From JAHEJB01 sp041748175 (lineage in GTDB: Bacteria > Bacteroidota > Rhodothermia > Rhodothermales > Rubricoccaceae): DNA of 39,347 nucleotides. Location: contig JBGTDU010000095.1 of assembly GCA_041748175.1 (NCBI GenBank), positions 1 through 39,347 of the forward strand. The letters run 5' to 3'. Both the position numbers and the translations under genes were made by a program. Below are positions 23,428 through 31,921 of this stretch, piece after piece (within the stretch, counting starts at the first letter, position 1; every line of letters begins with the position of its first letter). The notes under the pieces were generated by a model. That model ran no database searches and was not told the origin of the DNA. It was given only the letters and a program-made list of their open reading frames with translations.

Positions 23428-23955
23428 ATGCCCACCCTCCTCCGATTCTCCCGCACCATCGACCGTTTGAATGGGTGGATCGGCCAGTTCACGGGTTGGC
23501 TGCTTCTGGCGATGATTGGGGCCGGCGCACTTGGAGCGATTCTCAGGTACGTCGGCCAGCCACTGGGTCTTTCCGTTTCCCTGAACGCGATCGGCGAGGC
23601 GCAGTGGTATCTCTTCAGCTCTGTCTTTTTGCTTGGTGCCGCCTGGACACTCCGCGAGGACGCGCACGTACGGGTTGATGTTTGGTTTGGCCGCCTGTCT
23701 CCGAGAAGCAGGGCAGCGATTGATCTGGCCGGGACGCTGCTCTTCCTTCTCCCCTTTTGTGTGTTGATGGTCTGGGCAACATTGCCTGCGGTAATGGATT
23801 CGTGGGCCGTCCGGGAGGTCTCGCCCGACCCCGGCGGCCTCCCCCGCTACCCCATAAAGGCGCTCGTTCCCGTCGCGTTCGTACTGCTGTTTCTGCAAGG
23901 AATATCGCAGGCGATAAAGTCGGTGGTTGCGCTGCAGCCGGGCGCAAGAGTTTGA
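23428..23955 (+). CDS. dctQ: TRAP transporter small permease (DctQ family)
   Basis: A 175-aa inner-membrane protein with four hydrophobic helices (about 20-38, 55-75, 92-112, 140-160). The DctQ pattern is clear: WYLFSSVFLLGAAWTLREDA followed by HVRVDVWFGRLSPRSRAAID. It pairs with the large permease 51 bases downstream to form the sodium-coupled membrane part of a TRAP transporter. The likely binding protein is encoded at 26578-27702 on the opposite strand. The ATG at 23428 starts the family sequence (MPTLLRFSRTIDRLNGWIG). Confidence 0.9.
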   Translation: MPTLLRFSRTIDRLNGWIGQFTGWLLLAMIGAGALGAILRYVGQPLGLSVSLNAIGEAQWYLFSSVFLLGAAWTLREDAHVRVDVWFGRLSPRSRAAIDLAGTLLFLLPFCVLMVWATLPAVMDSWAVREVSPDPGGLPRYPIKALVPVAFVLLFLQGISQAIKSVVALQPGARV

Positions 23956-24006
23956 GGGCATGAGTGATATCCAGCGAGCCAAAACGGTCTCACCTTGTCA
24001 TAGCAG

Positions 24007-25326
24007 ATGAGCGGCGACCACCTCGGCCCTCTGATGTTCGTCGCGGCGTTGGCCCTGATTTTTTCAGGCTATCCTGTCGCTTTTGCGCTCGGTGGGACGG
24101 CGCTGATCTTTGCCGTCGTCGGCATTCAGGCAGGGTATTTCGACTGGCCCTATTTGTTCGCCATGGCCGACCGGACGTTTGGCGTCATGAGCAATTCCAT
24201 TCTGCTCGCCATCCCGTTTTTCATTTTTATGGGGATGATGCTGGAGAAGTCGCGGCTGGCTGAGGACCTGCTTACGACCATCGGGGCGCTGTTTGGACCT
24301 GTTCGTGGCGGTCTCGCGTTTGCCGTCGTTTTCGTCGGGGCGCTGCTCGCGGCAGCAACCGGCGTCGTTGGGGCAAGCGTGGTGGCGATGGGGTTGATTT
24401 CACTGCCTGTGATGCTCCGCTACGGTTACTCCAAGGAACTCTCGGCAGGCGTGATCGCCGCGTCGGGCACGCTCGGACAGATCATCCCGCCGTCGGTCGT
24501 ACTGATCGTGCTGGCCGATCAACTCGGCGTGAGCGTCGGCGATCTCTTTGTGGGGTCACTCATTCCCGGCCTGCTCCTCGCCGGGCTTTACGCGGCCTAC
24601 GTGGGCTTCGTCGCCTTTCGGAGCCCGAACGCCGCGCCCGCCCTGCCTCCGGAGGCGCGGGCGGGAAGTCGCCGAGAGTTGATGGGCAAGGTGGTCAAGG
24701 TCCTCCTGCCGCCGCTCGCGCTTATCCTGATCGTGCTGGGGAGCATCTTCGGGGGCATCGCCACGCCCACAGAGGCGGGCGCTCTCGGGGCCGTCGGCGC
24801 GATTATTCTGGCAGCGATCAACCGGCGCATGACGAGAACCGCGCTCACGGAATCGATGGAAGGCACCGCCAAGCTGACCTCGATGGTCGTCTTCCTCCTC
24901 ATCGGCTCAACGGCGTTCGCGCTCGTATTCCGCGGCCTCTACGGCGACATCTGGATCGAGGGCCTGCTTACGAACCTGCCGGGAGGACTGATCGGGTTTC
25001 TCATCCTTGCCAACCTCGCCATCTTCGTGCTGGGCTTCTTCATCGACTTCTTCGAGATCGCGTTCATCATCATTCCGCTGCTCGCACCCGCCGCGCTGGC
25101 ATTGGGCGTTGACCTCGTGTGGTTCGGCGTAATGATCGGGATGAACCTCCAGACGTCGTTCCTGACGCCGCCCTTCGGGTTTGCGCTCTTCTATCTGCGC
25201 GGCGTGGCCCCACCGGAGGTCACAACCACCGACATCTATCGCGGCGTCGTGCCGTTCATCATCATCCAGCTCATCGGACTTGGGTTGCTCATGTTTTTCC
25301 CGCAGATGGTGACAAGCCTCCCGTAG
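24007..25326 (+). CDS. dctM: TRAP transporter large permease (DctM family)
   Basis: A 439-aa polytopic permease of about 12 helices. DctM marks: GYPVAFALGGTALIFAVVG, NSILLAIPFFIFMGMMLEKS, LLAAATGVVGASVVAMGLIS, ASGTLGQIIPPSVVLIVLAD, GIATPTEAGALGAVGA, and MNLQTSFLTPPFGFALFYLR. It moves the substrate delivered by the periplasmic binding protein. The close similarity of that binding protein to TakP suggests 2-oxo acids, perhaps as calcium or sodium salts. An inverted repeat follows the stop directly. Confidence 0.95.
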   Translation: MSGDHLGPLMFVAALALIFSGYPVAFALGGTALIFAVVGIQAGYFDWPYLFAMADRTFGVMSNSILLAIPFFIFMGMMLEKSRLAEDLLTTIGALFGPVRGGLAFAVVFVGALLAAATGVVGASVVAMGLISLPVMLRYGYSKELSAGVIAASGTLGQIIPPSVVLIVLADQLGVSVGDLFVGSLIPGLLLAGLYAAYVGFVAFRSPNAAPALPPEARAGSRRELMGKVVKVLLPPLALILIVLGSIFGGIATPTEAGALGAVGAIILAAINRRMTRTALTESMEGTAKLTSMVVFLLIGSTAFALVFRGLYGDIWIEGLLTNLPGGLIGFLILANLAIFVLGFFIDFFEIAFIIIPLLAPAALALGVDLVWFGVMIGMNLQTSFLTPPFGFALFYLRGVAPPEVTTTDIYRGVVPFIIIQLIGLGLLMFFPQMVTSLP

Positions 25327-25346
25327 CGACGTTGCAGGCAACGTCG
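25327..25346. terminator. Perfect palindrome after dctM
   Basis: CGACGTTGCAGGCAACGTCG is a perfect 20-base palindrome immediately after the dctM stop. A related GGCGTTGCATCCAACGTC follows at about 25359-25376. It could end or stabilise the dctQM mRNA, and lies between convergent genes, but there is no U-tract on either strand, so intrinsic termination is unproven. Confidence 0.45.
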
Positions 25347-25387
25347 TGGCCCCTCAATCGGCGTTGCATCCAACGTCTCCAAGGGAT

Positions 25388-26314
25388 TCAATTCAATCCG
25401 AGTTGCTCCCGATACTGCGCGTCCGTTGTGCTATTGAGGTTCCAGTACGGCAGCATCCCGCGAGCTTTCATGGCCGCCCTTGTCGTCAGCGGCTGCCGCC
25501 CTTCACCGAAGCCGGACATCCGCGTTTCCTCCCATCCTGAAATCGTATGGGGGAAATCGGCAGCGAAGAAGATGGACAGCGTTCGATCAAGGTCGGGGTA
25601 GGTGATGGTGTAGGTGCGGAGCGAATCGGCTGCCGTCAGTGAGGCCGTCGCGGCGTAGGGTTGGAGGTCAAGGTGGCTCATCCGCTGGTAGACCGCACTG
25701 GGGATGAGTTGCAGTTCGCCGGTCGGTAGCGCATCCGGGTTGATGCGGATAAGTGTCCAGAGTCCGTCTTCCGCCATAACCTCCGGAAGCTCGCCGTCCT
25801 GGTCGCCCTCGCTTTCGAAATAGGAGAACAGCCGCGCTCGGAAGCCGCCGTCCGCCCGGTTGAGTTGTGTGAATGTGTGGCCGCACCACTCCTGCGATGT
25901 GCTGGTAATCTTCAGCGGCATCGGACCTTCGCTGATGGGCGTGAAGACCGAGGTCATCATCGAGTAAGGATAAATGCCGGTCACGAAATTGCGGGTGTGG
26001 TTGAGTTTCAAGACCGTCACCTCGTCCTCGCCAGCCTCCCCAGCGTTGTCCAGCTTCACTTGCTTCGAGCGCGAGAAGGGCTCGGTGACGAAGATCAGCA
26101 CGGCCTCGCCAGGGTGAATCTCGCCGTAGCGTGCCTGTTCAAGGTCGTAGGATGTGATCTCGGCCAAACCCCTGTACCAGTAGCCCCCAAAATCGTTGGA
26201 GGCGGGGCCTACCTGGCCAATCGGCTCGGTTTGGATCGCGTTTGGTTCCTGCCCGGGTGCCTCGGAGGCGCAGGCGAAGAGGGCAGCGAGCGGGGCGAGA
26301 AAAAGTAGACGCAT
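25388..26314 (-). CDS. Predicted lipoprotein of the Bacteroidota family often labelled 'septum formation inhibitor Maf'
   Basis: A 308-aa protein with a type II signal peptide (MRLLFLAPLAALFACASEAP, lipobox LFAC). The mature part has WYRGLAEITSYDLEQARYGE, IHPGEAVLIFVTEPFSRSKQ, GIYPYSMMTSVFTPI, TSTSQEWCGHTFTQLNR, YFESEGDQDGELPEVMAEDG and RINPDALPTGELQLIP. I recall these motifs from a Bacteroidota lipoprotein family commonly annotated 'septum formation inhibitor Maf'. It shows no sign of the cytosolic Maf nucleotide pyrophosphatase, so that name is probably a mislabel and the true function is unknown. It is convergent with dctM and downstream of the TRAP binding protein on the same strand, 263 bp away. 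Confidence 0.75.
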   Translation of the reverse strand: MRLLFLAPLAALFACASEAPGQEPNAIQTEPIGQVGPASNDFGGYWYRGLAEITSYDLEQARYGEIHPGEAVLIFVTEPFSRSKQVKLDNAGEAGEDEVTVLKLNHTRNFVTGIYPYSMMTSVFTPISEGPMPLKITSTSQEWCGHTFTQLNRADGGFRARLFSYFESEGDQDGELPEVMAEDGLWTLIRINPDALPTGELQLIPSAVYQRMSHLDLQPYAATASLTAADSLRTYTITYPDLDRTLSIFFAADFPHTISGWEETRMSGFGEGRQPLTTRAAMKARGMLPYWNLNSTTDAQYREQLGLN

Positions 26315-26577
26315 TTCCTGAAGCGAGTGAACTCACCACTCTACGCAAAGTGGCCTCTGCTGATCCTCACGAATTCTAGTAAGAGAAGATCCTCTCAGAC
26401 AGTTCGGCGGACAGGAGGCCGCAGGTCCCAGCGATTCATGAAGGCCGCTTCCAGAAACCTCTGGGATTTCCGATCTCCCAATCGGCAGGAAGGAGTTGCA
26501 GGATGCATCGGAAAGGATTTCCACGATTATGGAAGCGAGGACGCGGTCACTGGATGCGTCCGTTGCCCGAAGTAAGG

Positions 26578-27702
26578 CTACGCCGTAGGGCGAGCTGCCT
26601 GAGCGAACACAAAATCCGCATACGCCCTCTCCGCCGTCGAAAACCAGCGGTCGCTCTGGTCCTGGAAGGCGCGGTAGCTGGAAAGGATGGTCCGATATCC
26701 CGCATCGGCAGATGCCGTTTCCTCATACATCGACTGCGCTGCATCACGCGCCGCTATCATCACATCATTCGGAAAAGGCGCCAGCCGTACTCCACCGTCT
26801 ACCAGTCGCTGCAACGCGGGAGGATTCTTGGCATCATACTCGGCCAGCATTCGCTGGTTGACCTCCAGCGACGCCACCTCCAGGATCTGCTGGTATTCCG
26901 TTGGAAGCCCATCCCATTCCTGCCGATTGATATAGAAGGAGAGCAGCGCGCCGGGCTCCCACCAACCTGGGTAGAGATAATTCTTGACGATCCGTTGGAA
27001 ACCCAGCTTCTCGTCGTCGTACGGGCCGATCCACTCGGTCGCATCAATGGCGCCGCGTTCGAGGGCCTGGTAGATCTCACCGCCGGGAAGCGTCAAAGCA
27101 TTCACGCCGAGCCGATCCATGACCTGTGCGCCGAGCCCCGGAATGCGCATTTTGAGCCCACGCATCTCTGTGAGCGAGCCAATGGGCCGACGAAACCAGC
27201 CGCCCATCTGCGTGCCCGTATTTCCACCAACGAGGTTGATGACGCCAAAATCGGCGAACAAGCCGCGAGTGAGCTCCAGCCCGTCGCCATCAAGCATCCA
27301 CGCATTCTGTTGGCGGGCGGTCATCCCAAACGGAACGCCCGTGTCAAATGCCAACGCCGGATTTTTCCCCGTGAAATAGTAGCTGGCAGAGTGGCCCATC
27401 GCCACGGAGCGGTTTTGGACGGCGTCCAGGACCTGGAACGGGGGCACGATTTCTCCGGCAGGCGAGGGGACGATCTCAAACCGGCCGCCCGTCAACGCGC
27501 CAACGCGCTCGGCGAATACCTCGGCGCCGTGATAAATGATCTCCGCGGAACGCGGAAAACTCGACGCGAGCCGCCAACGGATTTGCCGTCCGGCCTGTAT
27601 GGCGGGAGCGCCGTTGCTCATTGGCTCGGAGCCACAGCCTACGATCGCAACACTGCCTACGGCCCCGAGCGCGGCGTCGCTGATGAACCGGCGTCGATGC
27701 AT
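26578..27702 (-). CDS. TRAP transporter substrate-binding protein, TakP-like (DctP superfamily)
   Basis: A 374-aa periplasmic binding protein. The N-terminus MHRRRFISDAALGAVGSVAI has a twin-arginine-like motif and leads to a possible lipobox (IVGC), so it may be a Tat-exported lipoprotein. The mature sequence is close to the TakP group that binds 2-oxo acids: ASSFPRSAEIIYHGAEVFAE, GEIVPPFQVLDAVQN, GNTGTQMGGWFRRPI, LKMRIPGLGAQVMDRLGV, and DATEWIGPYDDEKLGFQ with PGWWEPG. The ATG at 27702 lies 1 base after the stop of the upstream one-TM gene. The permeases are on the other strand about 1.3-4.3 kb away, so the transporter is probably split over two transcription units. Confidence 0.9.
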   Translation of the reverse strand: MHRRRFISDAALGAVGSVAIVGCGSEPMSNGAPAIQAGRQIRWRLASSFPRSAEIIYHGAEVFAERVGALTGGRFEIVPSPAGEIVPPFQVLDAVQNRSVAMGHSASYYFTGKNPALAFDTGVPFGMTARQQNAWMLDGDGLELTRGLFADFGVINLVGGNTGTQMGGWFRRPIGSLTEMRGLKMRIPGLGAQVMDRLGVNALTLPGGEIYQALERGAIDATEWIGPYDDEKLGFQRIVKNYLYPGWWEPGALLSFYINRQEWDGLPTEYQQILEVASLEVNQRMLAEYDAKNPPALQRLVDGGVRLAPFPNDVMIAARDAAQSMYEETASADAGYRTILSSYRAFQDQSDRWFSTAERAYADFVFAQAARPTA

Positions 27703-27703
27703 G

Positions 27704-28222
27704 CTACCCTCGTCCCGCCGAGTCAGCTTCTGCAGGAACGTCCGACGCGGCGTCGCCCATGGCCCGCATGACTTCCTGAAGCGATTCCGCAAAACCCAGC
27801 ACGGCCTGGCGCTGCCCCGCCAGGTCCTCGGCAACACTGAGATCCATTGACGTCACCGACGATTGGAGACTCTCCATCTCCGTTCCCGCGACCCCAACGC
27901 GGTCCAATACGGCCGCAGCCTCATCCAGTCTGTCGTTGGCGGTCCCAAAGTTTCGCGCGTCCAGATCCAGCGCGGTTCGATAGAGCAACAGGGCTGCCTC
28001 TGTCATGTACTGATGGTCTTGCATCAGCGCCAAGCTGGTCTCGGCTTGCTCAGCTCGGTCCCGCAACGAGCCAACAGGGCCTTTGCCCACAAACCAGCCA
28101 ACAAGAAAAACGGCGAGTGCAATTCCAAGGGCAATGCCTGCCCTTATTGCCATGCTCTGAAAATTGCCTGGCGATTTTGCTTCCTGAGACGGAATGTGCG
28201 GAGGTGCTGCGGGATCGGACAT
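27704..28222 (-). CDS. One-TM protein with helical domain, unknown function, coupled to TRAP binding protein
   Basis: A 172-aa protein: a Pro-rich cytoplasmic N-terminus, one membrane helix at about 25-45 (AGIALGIALAVFLVGWFVG), then a mostly helical domain (RDRAEQAETSLALMQDHQYM, LYRTALDLDARNFGTANDRL, DEAAAVLDRVGVAGTEMESL) that looks like a coiled-coil or helical-bundle sensor-type region. I do not recognise a named family. Its stop lies 1 base before the TakP-like start, indicating translational coupling and a shared role, perhaps as a membrane anchor, regulator or accessory of the transporter. Confidence 0.65.
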   Translation of the reverse strand: MSDPAAPPHIPSQEAKSPGNFQSMAIRAGIALGIALAVFLVGWFVGKGPVGSLRDRAEQAETSLALMQDHQYMTEAALLLYRTALDLDARNFGTANDRLDEAAAVLDRVGVAGTEMESLQSSVTSMDLSVAEDLAGQRQAVLGFAESLQEVMRAMGDAASDVPAEADSAGRG

Positions 28223-28581
28223 GGCTGATGGTTAGACGAGATAGGAAGATAGCGGTCTTACCCTACATCGAATCCGGTTTAGTCGGTCAGGCCACGATGC
28301 CCACAGGCTCCGACAGAAGAATCCTTGAACGGCTCGATCTCTGACTTCCTCCGGCACGGAAGCATCGCCGCCCATACCCGCCGCCGAACATCTCTGAGTC
28401 GTTCCAAGGACTCCTCCAATACCCTCGAAAGGAAACGCGTTGGCAGTGAAATGCGACCACCTGGATCCTCAACAGTCAGTTCAGGCTCGACCAGCGATTA
28501 TTTCGTCAACGCTCGACAGCAATCGGGCAAATCTGGAGGCATCTTCCCGGCTTGACTTCACTTGGCTAATATTTTAGCATT
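28223..28581. other. Divergent intergenic region, no gene seen
   Basis: This gap separates the minus-strand one-TM/TRAP operon from the plus-strand DUF5916 gene and should hold both promoters. Just before the DUF5916 start is an AT-rich stretch (GGCTAATATTTTAGCATT) with TTGACT 15 bases upstream of it, but the boxes are too close for a standard promoter. Remaining frames give low-complexity peptides. I see no RNA gene or repeat. Confidence 0.35.
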
Positions 28582-31200
28582 ATGTGCAACAACGGCCTTT
28601 CGGGCTCGTCCCGAAGGCATCGCACCGCCTCCAAAACTTTGCAGCTTCGACACGCCCTCATTATTGTCGCTTGCGCGCTCTCTGTGGCCGTCCAGGCGCA
28701 GGACAACCAGCACATGTTTCTCGCGTCGGCGCATACGTCCGGCGTTCGAATTGACGGCATCCTGGACGAAGCAGATTGGGCATTGGTCGAACCCGCGACC
28801 GACTTCATCCAATTCAACCCGACGGAGGGCGAACCCGCTACACAGCGAACAGAAGTCCGCGTATTGTATGGCGCGAACGCGATCTATGTTGGCGCGATGA
28901 TGTTCGACGACAATCCGGGGGGCATACGGAAGTATCTGGCTCGCCGCGATGAGATAAACGGAGCAGACTTTTTCCTGGTCGTATTCGACTCTTACAACGA
29001 CCTGCAAACAGGGTACGAGTTCATGGTAACTGCGGCGGGCGTCCAATGGGACGCGCTCGCCACCCCGAACAACGAGGATAGTTCGTGGGATGCGGTATGG
29101 TCGTCGGAAGCCCGGATAACTCCAGACGGTTGGATTGCTGAGATGGAGATCCCTTATTCGCAACTAAGGTTTTCAGAGGGAGAGACCTCGTGGGGCATCA
29201 ACTTCGTCCGCGAAATCCAACGAAATGGTGAGAAGGATTTCTGGGCGCCGATCACGCGAGAAAACGCGAACTTCGGCTTCGTTCAGTTCTCAGGGCGGCT
29301 CACAGGGCTGGAGGGCATTTCCCCTCGCCGGACGATGCAAATCACGCCTTACTCACTGGCCCGAGCCAATACGTTTGAGCACGCCGAGATCCCCGGCGAT
29401 ACCGACGCTGATTTCACCGGCGACATCGGCGCGGATTTCCGGGTCGGCCTCTCCTCCAATGTGACCGTCGACGCGACGTTCAACCCGGACTTCGGCCAGG
29501 TGGACGCCGATCCTGCCGAGTTGAACCTCTCCACCTTCGAGACCTTCTTCTCGGAACGTCGTCCGTTTTTCCTTGAGGGCACACAGATTTTCGATTATAC
29601 CTATGGAAGCGGCGACGGAGCGCTCCTCTACACGCGGCGGATCGGGTCGGCCGCCCCGATCGTCGGCGCGACGAAGATATCCGGCCGCCTTCCGGGAGGA
29701 ACGTCATTTGGCGTCTTGGCTGCGGCTACCGGCGAGGATTTCGACCCGAACCGGTGGTATGGTGTGGCTCGCGTCAAGCAAGACCTCGGTGGCCAGGACT
29801 ATATCGGCGGCGGAGTGACGGCGTTCGATGGACAAATCGGTTTGGGAAGTGAATTGCGCTCTCTCGTCGGCGGGATGGATTGGCGGTGGCGTGTCGGCCA
29901 GAGTGAAAGTTGGCAATTTGAGGGAACGCTCACCGGATCCACTCAGACGACCACTTTCAACAACGACAATCTTGAGTTGCCTTCAAGCGAGACGGAGAGA
30001 GGCTATGCGCTGTATCTGGGCTTCGATAAGGTGCGGGGGTTCTTCACCCCCGGCAGCGGCTTCCGGATCTACTCCGACGAGTTCCAGATGAACGACGTGG
30101 GTCGATTCCGCCAGAACAACCTGATCCAGGCGCGACTAGGTAGCAACCTCCTCTGGAATAGCGGGAATCCCATCGGGCCGTTTCGGAGGATAAACACCGG
30201 CGGCTTTGTTGATCAGAACTGGAGCTACAACGATGGATTGAACCGGGGCCTGGGTGTCAACTTTTTTAGCGGCGGAGAGCTGCTGAACTTTCAACAAATA
30301 GAGTTCGACGCGTGGGCTGACGGCGTGGGCGGCTACGACGTGCGTGAGACGAGAGGGCTTGGCCCGTTCAGAAATCTTTTCACCACAGGATTTGGCTTTG
30401 ATTTCAGCTCGGATAGCCGAAGACGACTTGTCTTCTCGCCAGAGGTTGACTTTCGTTTTAGCGAAGACGGCGGCAGCGGCATCGCCCTCGGAGGCGGCAT
30501 CGATTGGAGCGTAAGTGACCGCGTCAGATTCTCCGTTAACGCCGACGTAGGCTTTGAGAATGATTTTACAGCGTGGGCCGCAAATGAGGGGTTCGTTCGA
30601 CGGGCCGATGGCTTTTTCGTAGGTAGGGAGGCCAACACGCCCGATGCTCTAGGCGAAAACGATCTGTTCCGCCTCGATCTTACTGAAAACGAGGTCGATG
30701 CCTTGGTGAACGGCGTTAATGAATATGCCGGAGGAGCCCTCGTGCCCGGAGCGACGGGCTATTACGCCCCCGTTTTCGGATCTCGCGATACCCGGTCGTT
30801 CGATATCTCAACGCGTTCCAATATCATCTTCAGTCCCAAACTCTCGCTACAATTTTACGGGCAGCTCTTCGCTGCGCGGGGACAATTCGACAACTTCCGG
30901 CTTCTTGCATCTCCGGATGAATTGCGCCCACTCGACGCTTACCCTAAACGCCGGGATTTCTCCTTTCAGTCGCTCAATGCCAACGTCGTGCTGCGATGGG
31001 AGTATCGCCCCGGGTCCACGCTTTTTGTCGTCTGGACGCAGGCCCGCAACGACGGAACGGGCGAAGAACTTCTTCTGGAGGGAGGTCTCATCCCGCCGTC
31101 ACCGTATGACGTGAGCACGACCGACCAGGTGTCGGACACGTTCTCGATTTTCCCCCAGAACGCTGTTCTGATAAAGTTGAGTTATTTGTTGATGCGTTGA
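28582..31200 (+). CDS. Outer-membrane CBM9-DUF5916 protein
   Basis: An 872-aa secreted protein. A signal peptide (RHALIIVACALSVAVQAQ) is preceded by an unusually long basic N-region. A CBM9-like domain occupies about 45-235 (VRIDGILDEADWALVEPATD, YEFMVTAAGVQWDAL, GWIAEMEIPYSQLRFSEGET, WGINFVREIQRNGEKDFWAP). DUF5916 follows to the end, with AELNLSTFETFFSERRPFFL and LLYTRRIGSAAPIVGATKIS as marks and alternating aromatic strands typical of a beta-barrel. The family is common in Bacteroidota and Gemmatimonadota; its function is not established, with carbohydrate or polymer binding at the surface suspected. The C-terminus ends LSYLLMR, in line with a barrel. No transporter partner is adjacent. Confidence 0.88.
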   Translation: MCNNGLSGSSRRHRTASKTLQLRHALIIVACALSVAVQAQDNQHMFLASAHTSGVRIDGILDEADWALVEPATDFIQFNPTEGEPATQRTEVRVLYGANAIYVGAMMFDDNPGGIRKYLARRDEINGADFFLVVFDSYNDLQTGYEFMVTAAGVQWDALATPNNEDSSWDAVWSSEARITPDGWIAEMEIPYSQLRFSEGETSWGINFVREIQRNGEKDFWAPITRENANFGFVQFSGRLTGLEGISPRRTMQITPYSLARANTFEHAEIPGDTDADFTGDIGADFRVGLSSNVTVDATFNPDFGQVDADPAELNLSTFETFFSERRPFFLEGTQIFDYTYGSGDGALLYTRRIGSAAPIVGATKISGRLPGGTSFGVLAAATGEDFDPNRWYGVARVKQDLGGQDYIGGGVTAFDGQIGLGSELRSLVGGMDWRWRVGQSESWQFEGTLTGSTQTTTFNNDNLELPSSETERGYALYLGFDKVRGFFTPGSGFRIYSDEFQMNDVGRFRQNNLIQARLGSNLLWNSGNPIGPFRRINTGGFVDQNWSYNDGLNRGLGVNFFSGGELLNFQQIEFDAWADGVGGYDVRETRGLGPFRNLFTTGFGFDFSSDSRRRLVFSPEVDFRFSEDGGSGIALGGGIDWSVSDRVRFSVNADVGFENDFTAWAANEGFVRRADGFFVGREANTPDALGENDLFRLDLTENEVDALVNGVNEYAGGALVPGATGYYAPVFGSRDTRSFDISTRSNIIFSPKLSLQFYGQLFAARGQFDNFRLLASPDELRPLDAYPKRRDFSFQSLNANVVLRWEYRPGSTLFVVWTQARNDGTGEELLLEGGLIPPSPYDVSTTDQVSDTFSIFPQNAVLIKLSYLLMR

Positions 31201-31250
31201 GCTATTGCATATGTCGTATTGCGTAAAGTTTGCGTATTTCATTATTGTTA

Positions 31251-31279
31251 GCAATACGCAATACGAACTACGCAATAGG
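31251..31279. repeat. TACGCAATACG repeat
   Basis: AATACGCAATACGAACTACG followed by CAATAGG lies between the convergent DUF5916 and clpS genes. The preceding 31205-31245 has ATTGCATATGTCGTATTGCG, its approximate reverse complement, so the two could form a hairpin. Related words occur at 22041-22064 and 15773-15856. Confidence 0.5.
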
Positions 31280-31282
31280 TGC

Positions 31283-31600
31283 CTACCCTTCTATCTCCGT
31301 CACCAGCTGTATTTCCCGCAGCACGCCCTGGACGCGGAAGCACTCGAAGAACTCGCCCTGGTAAACGAGGTCTTTGCCCTGCGTGTGGACGGTCCAGGCG
31401 TGCTTCTCCCCTTGCTGCTCCGTGCAGCCCGTGGCTTTCATCAGCTGAAGAATGACGTCCTCGAAGGTGTGAATGTCGTCGTCGAACAGGAGGACTCGCC
31501 ACGGCGTTTGAATAGCCGTTTCGTCTGTCGTCTCCGTTAAAACATCTGGCTCAGCTACGGCCAGATCGGCGTCAGCGAAGATCGAGGCGGGGTCAGCCAT
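31283..31600 (-). CDS. clpS: ATP-dependent Clp protease adaptor ClpS
   Basis: A 105-aa adaptor that delivers N-degron substrates to ClpAP. The core has TPWRVLLFDDDIHTFEDVIL, QLMKATGCTEQQGEKHAWTV and HTQGKDLVYQGEFFECFRVQ. In the canonical family the substrate-pocket motif is NDD(Y/F)(T/N); here it reads DDDIHTF, so the usual Asn is Asp, as seen in ClpS proteins of this style. The ATG at 31600 (MADPASIFADADL) leaves a flexible acidic N-terminus of normal length. The frame is open to 31669 but would overlap purS. It starts 31 bases after the purS stop, suggesting one transcript. Confidence 0.9.
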   Translation of the reverse strand: MADPASIFADADLAVAEPDVLTETTDETAIQTPWRVLLFDDDIHTFEDVILQLMKATGCTEQQGEKHAWTVHTQGKDLVYQGEFFECFRVQGVLREIQLVTEIEG

Positions 31601-31631
31601 GGCACGGTAACGCGGCGACACAGGAAAGTTT

Positions 31632-31898
31632 CTACAAAGCCGGAGCGTTTTCCAGTTCCGCGAGGTCAACGACGAAGTCCTCCATCACTGAATTAGCGAG
31701 AAGTTGCCGACACGCCAAACCGGCCACTTCTTCCGCGTCCTCACGCGACGCCGCGTCAATCAGCATTTCGACGTGCTTACCTGCGCGGACCTGGGCTACG
31801 GAGCCGTGCCCGAGATCGTGAAGGGCCCTTTGCATTGCCTTGCCTTGCGGGTCAAGGATCGATGGTCGGAGCGTGATAGTTATGTTGGCTTTGAACAT
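31632..31898 (-). CDS. purS: Phosphoribosylformylglycinamidine synthase subunit PurS
   Basis: An 88-aa small subunit of the three-part FGAM synthase (PurS-PurQ-PurL), which forms a bridge between PurQ and PurL in purine synthesis. The sequence MFKANITITLRPSILDPQGK, then AMQRALHDLGHGSVAQVRAG and KHVEMLIDA, with the C-terminal ACRQLLANSVMEDF, is typical and complete. Neither purQ nor purL is nearby; here it sits between pssA (23 bases upstream) and clpS. Confidence 0.93.
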   Translation of the reverse strand: MFKANITITLRPSILDPQGKAMQRALHDLGHGSVAQVRAGKHVEMLIDAASREDAEEVAGLACRQLLANSVMEDFVVDLAELENAPAL

Positions 31899-31921
31899 AC
31901 GAATCGTGTGGGAACGTCTAG

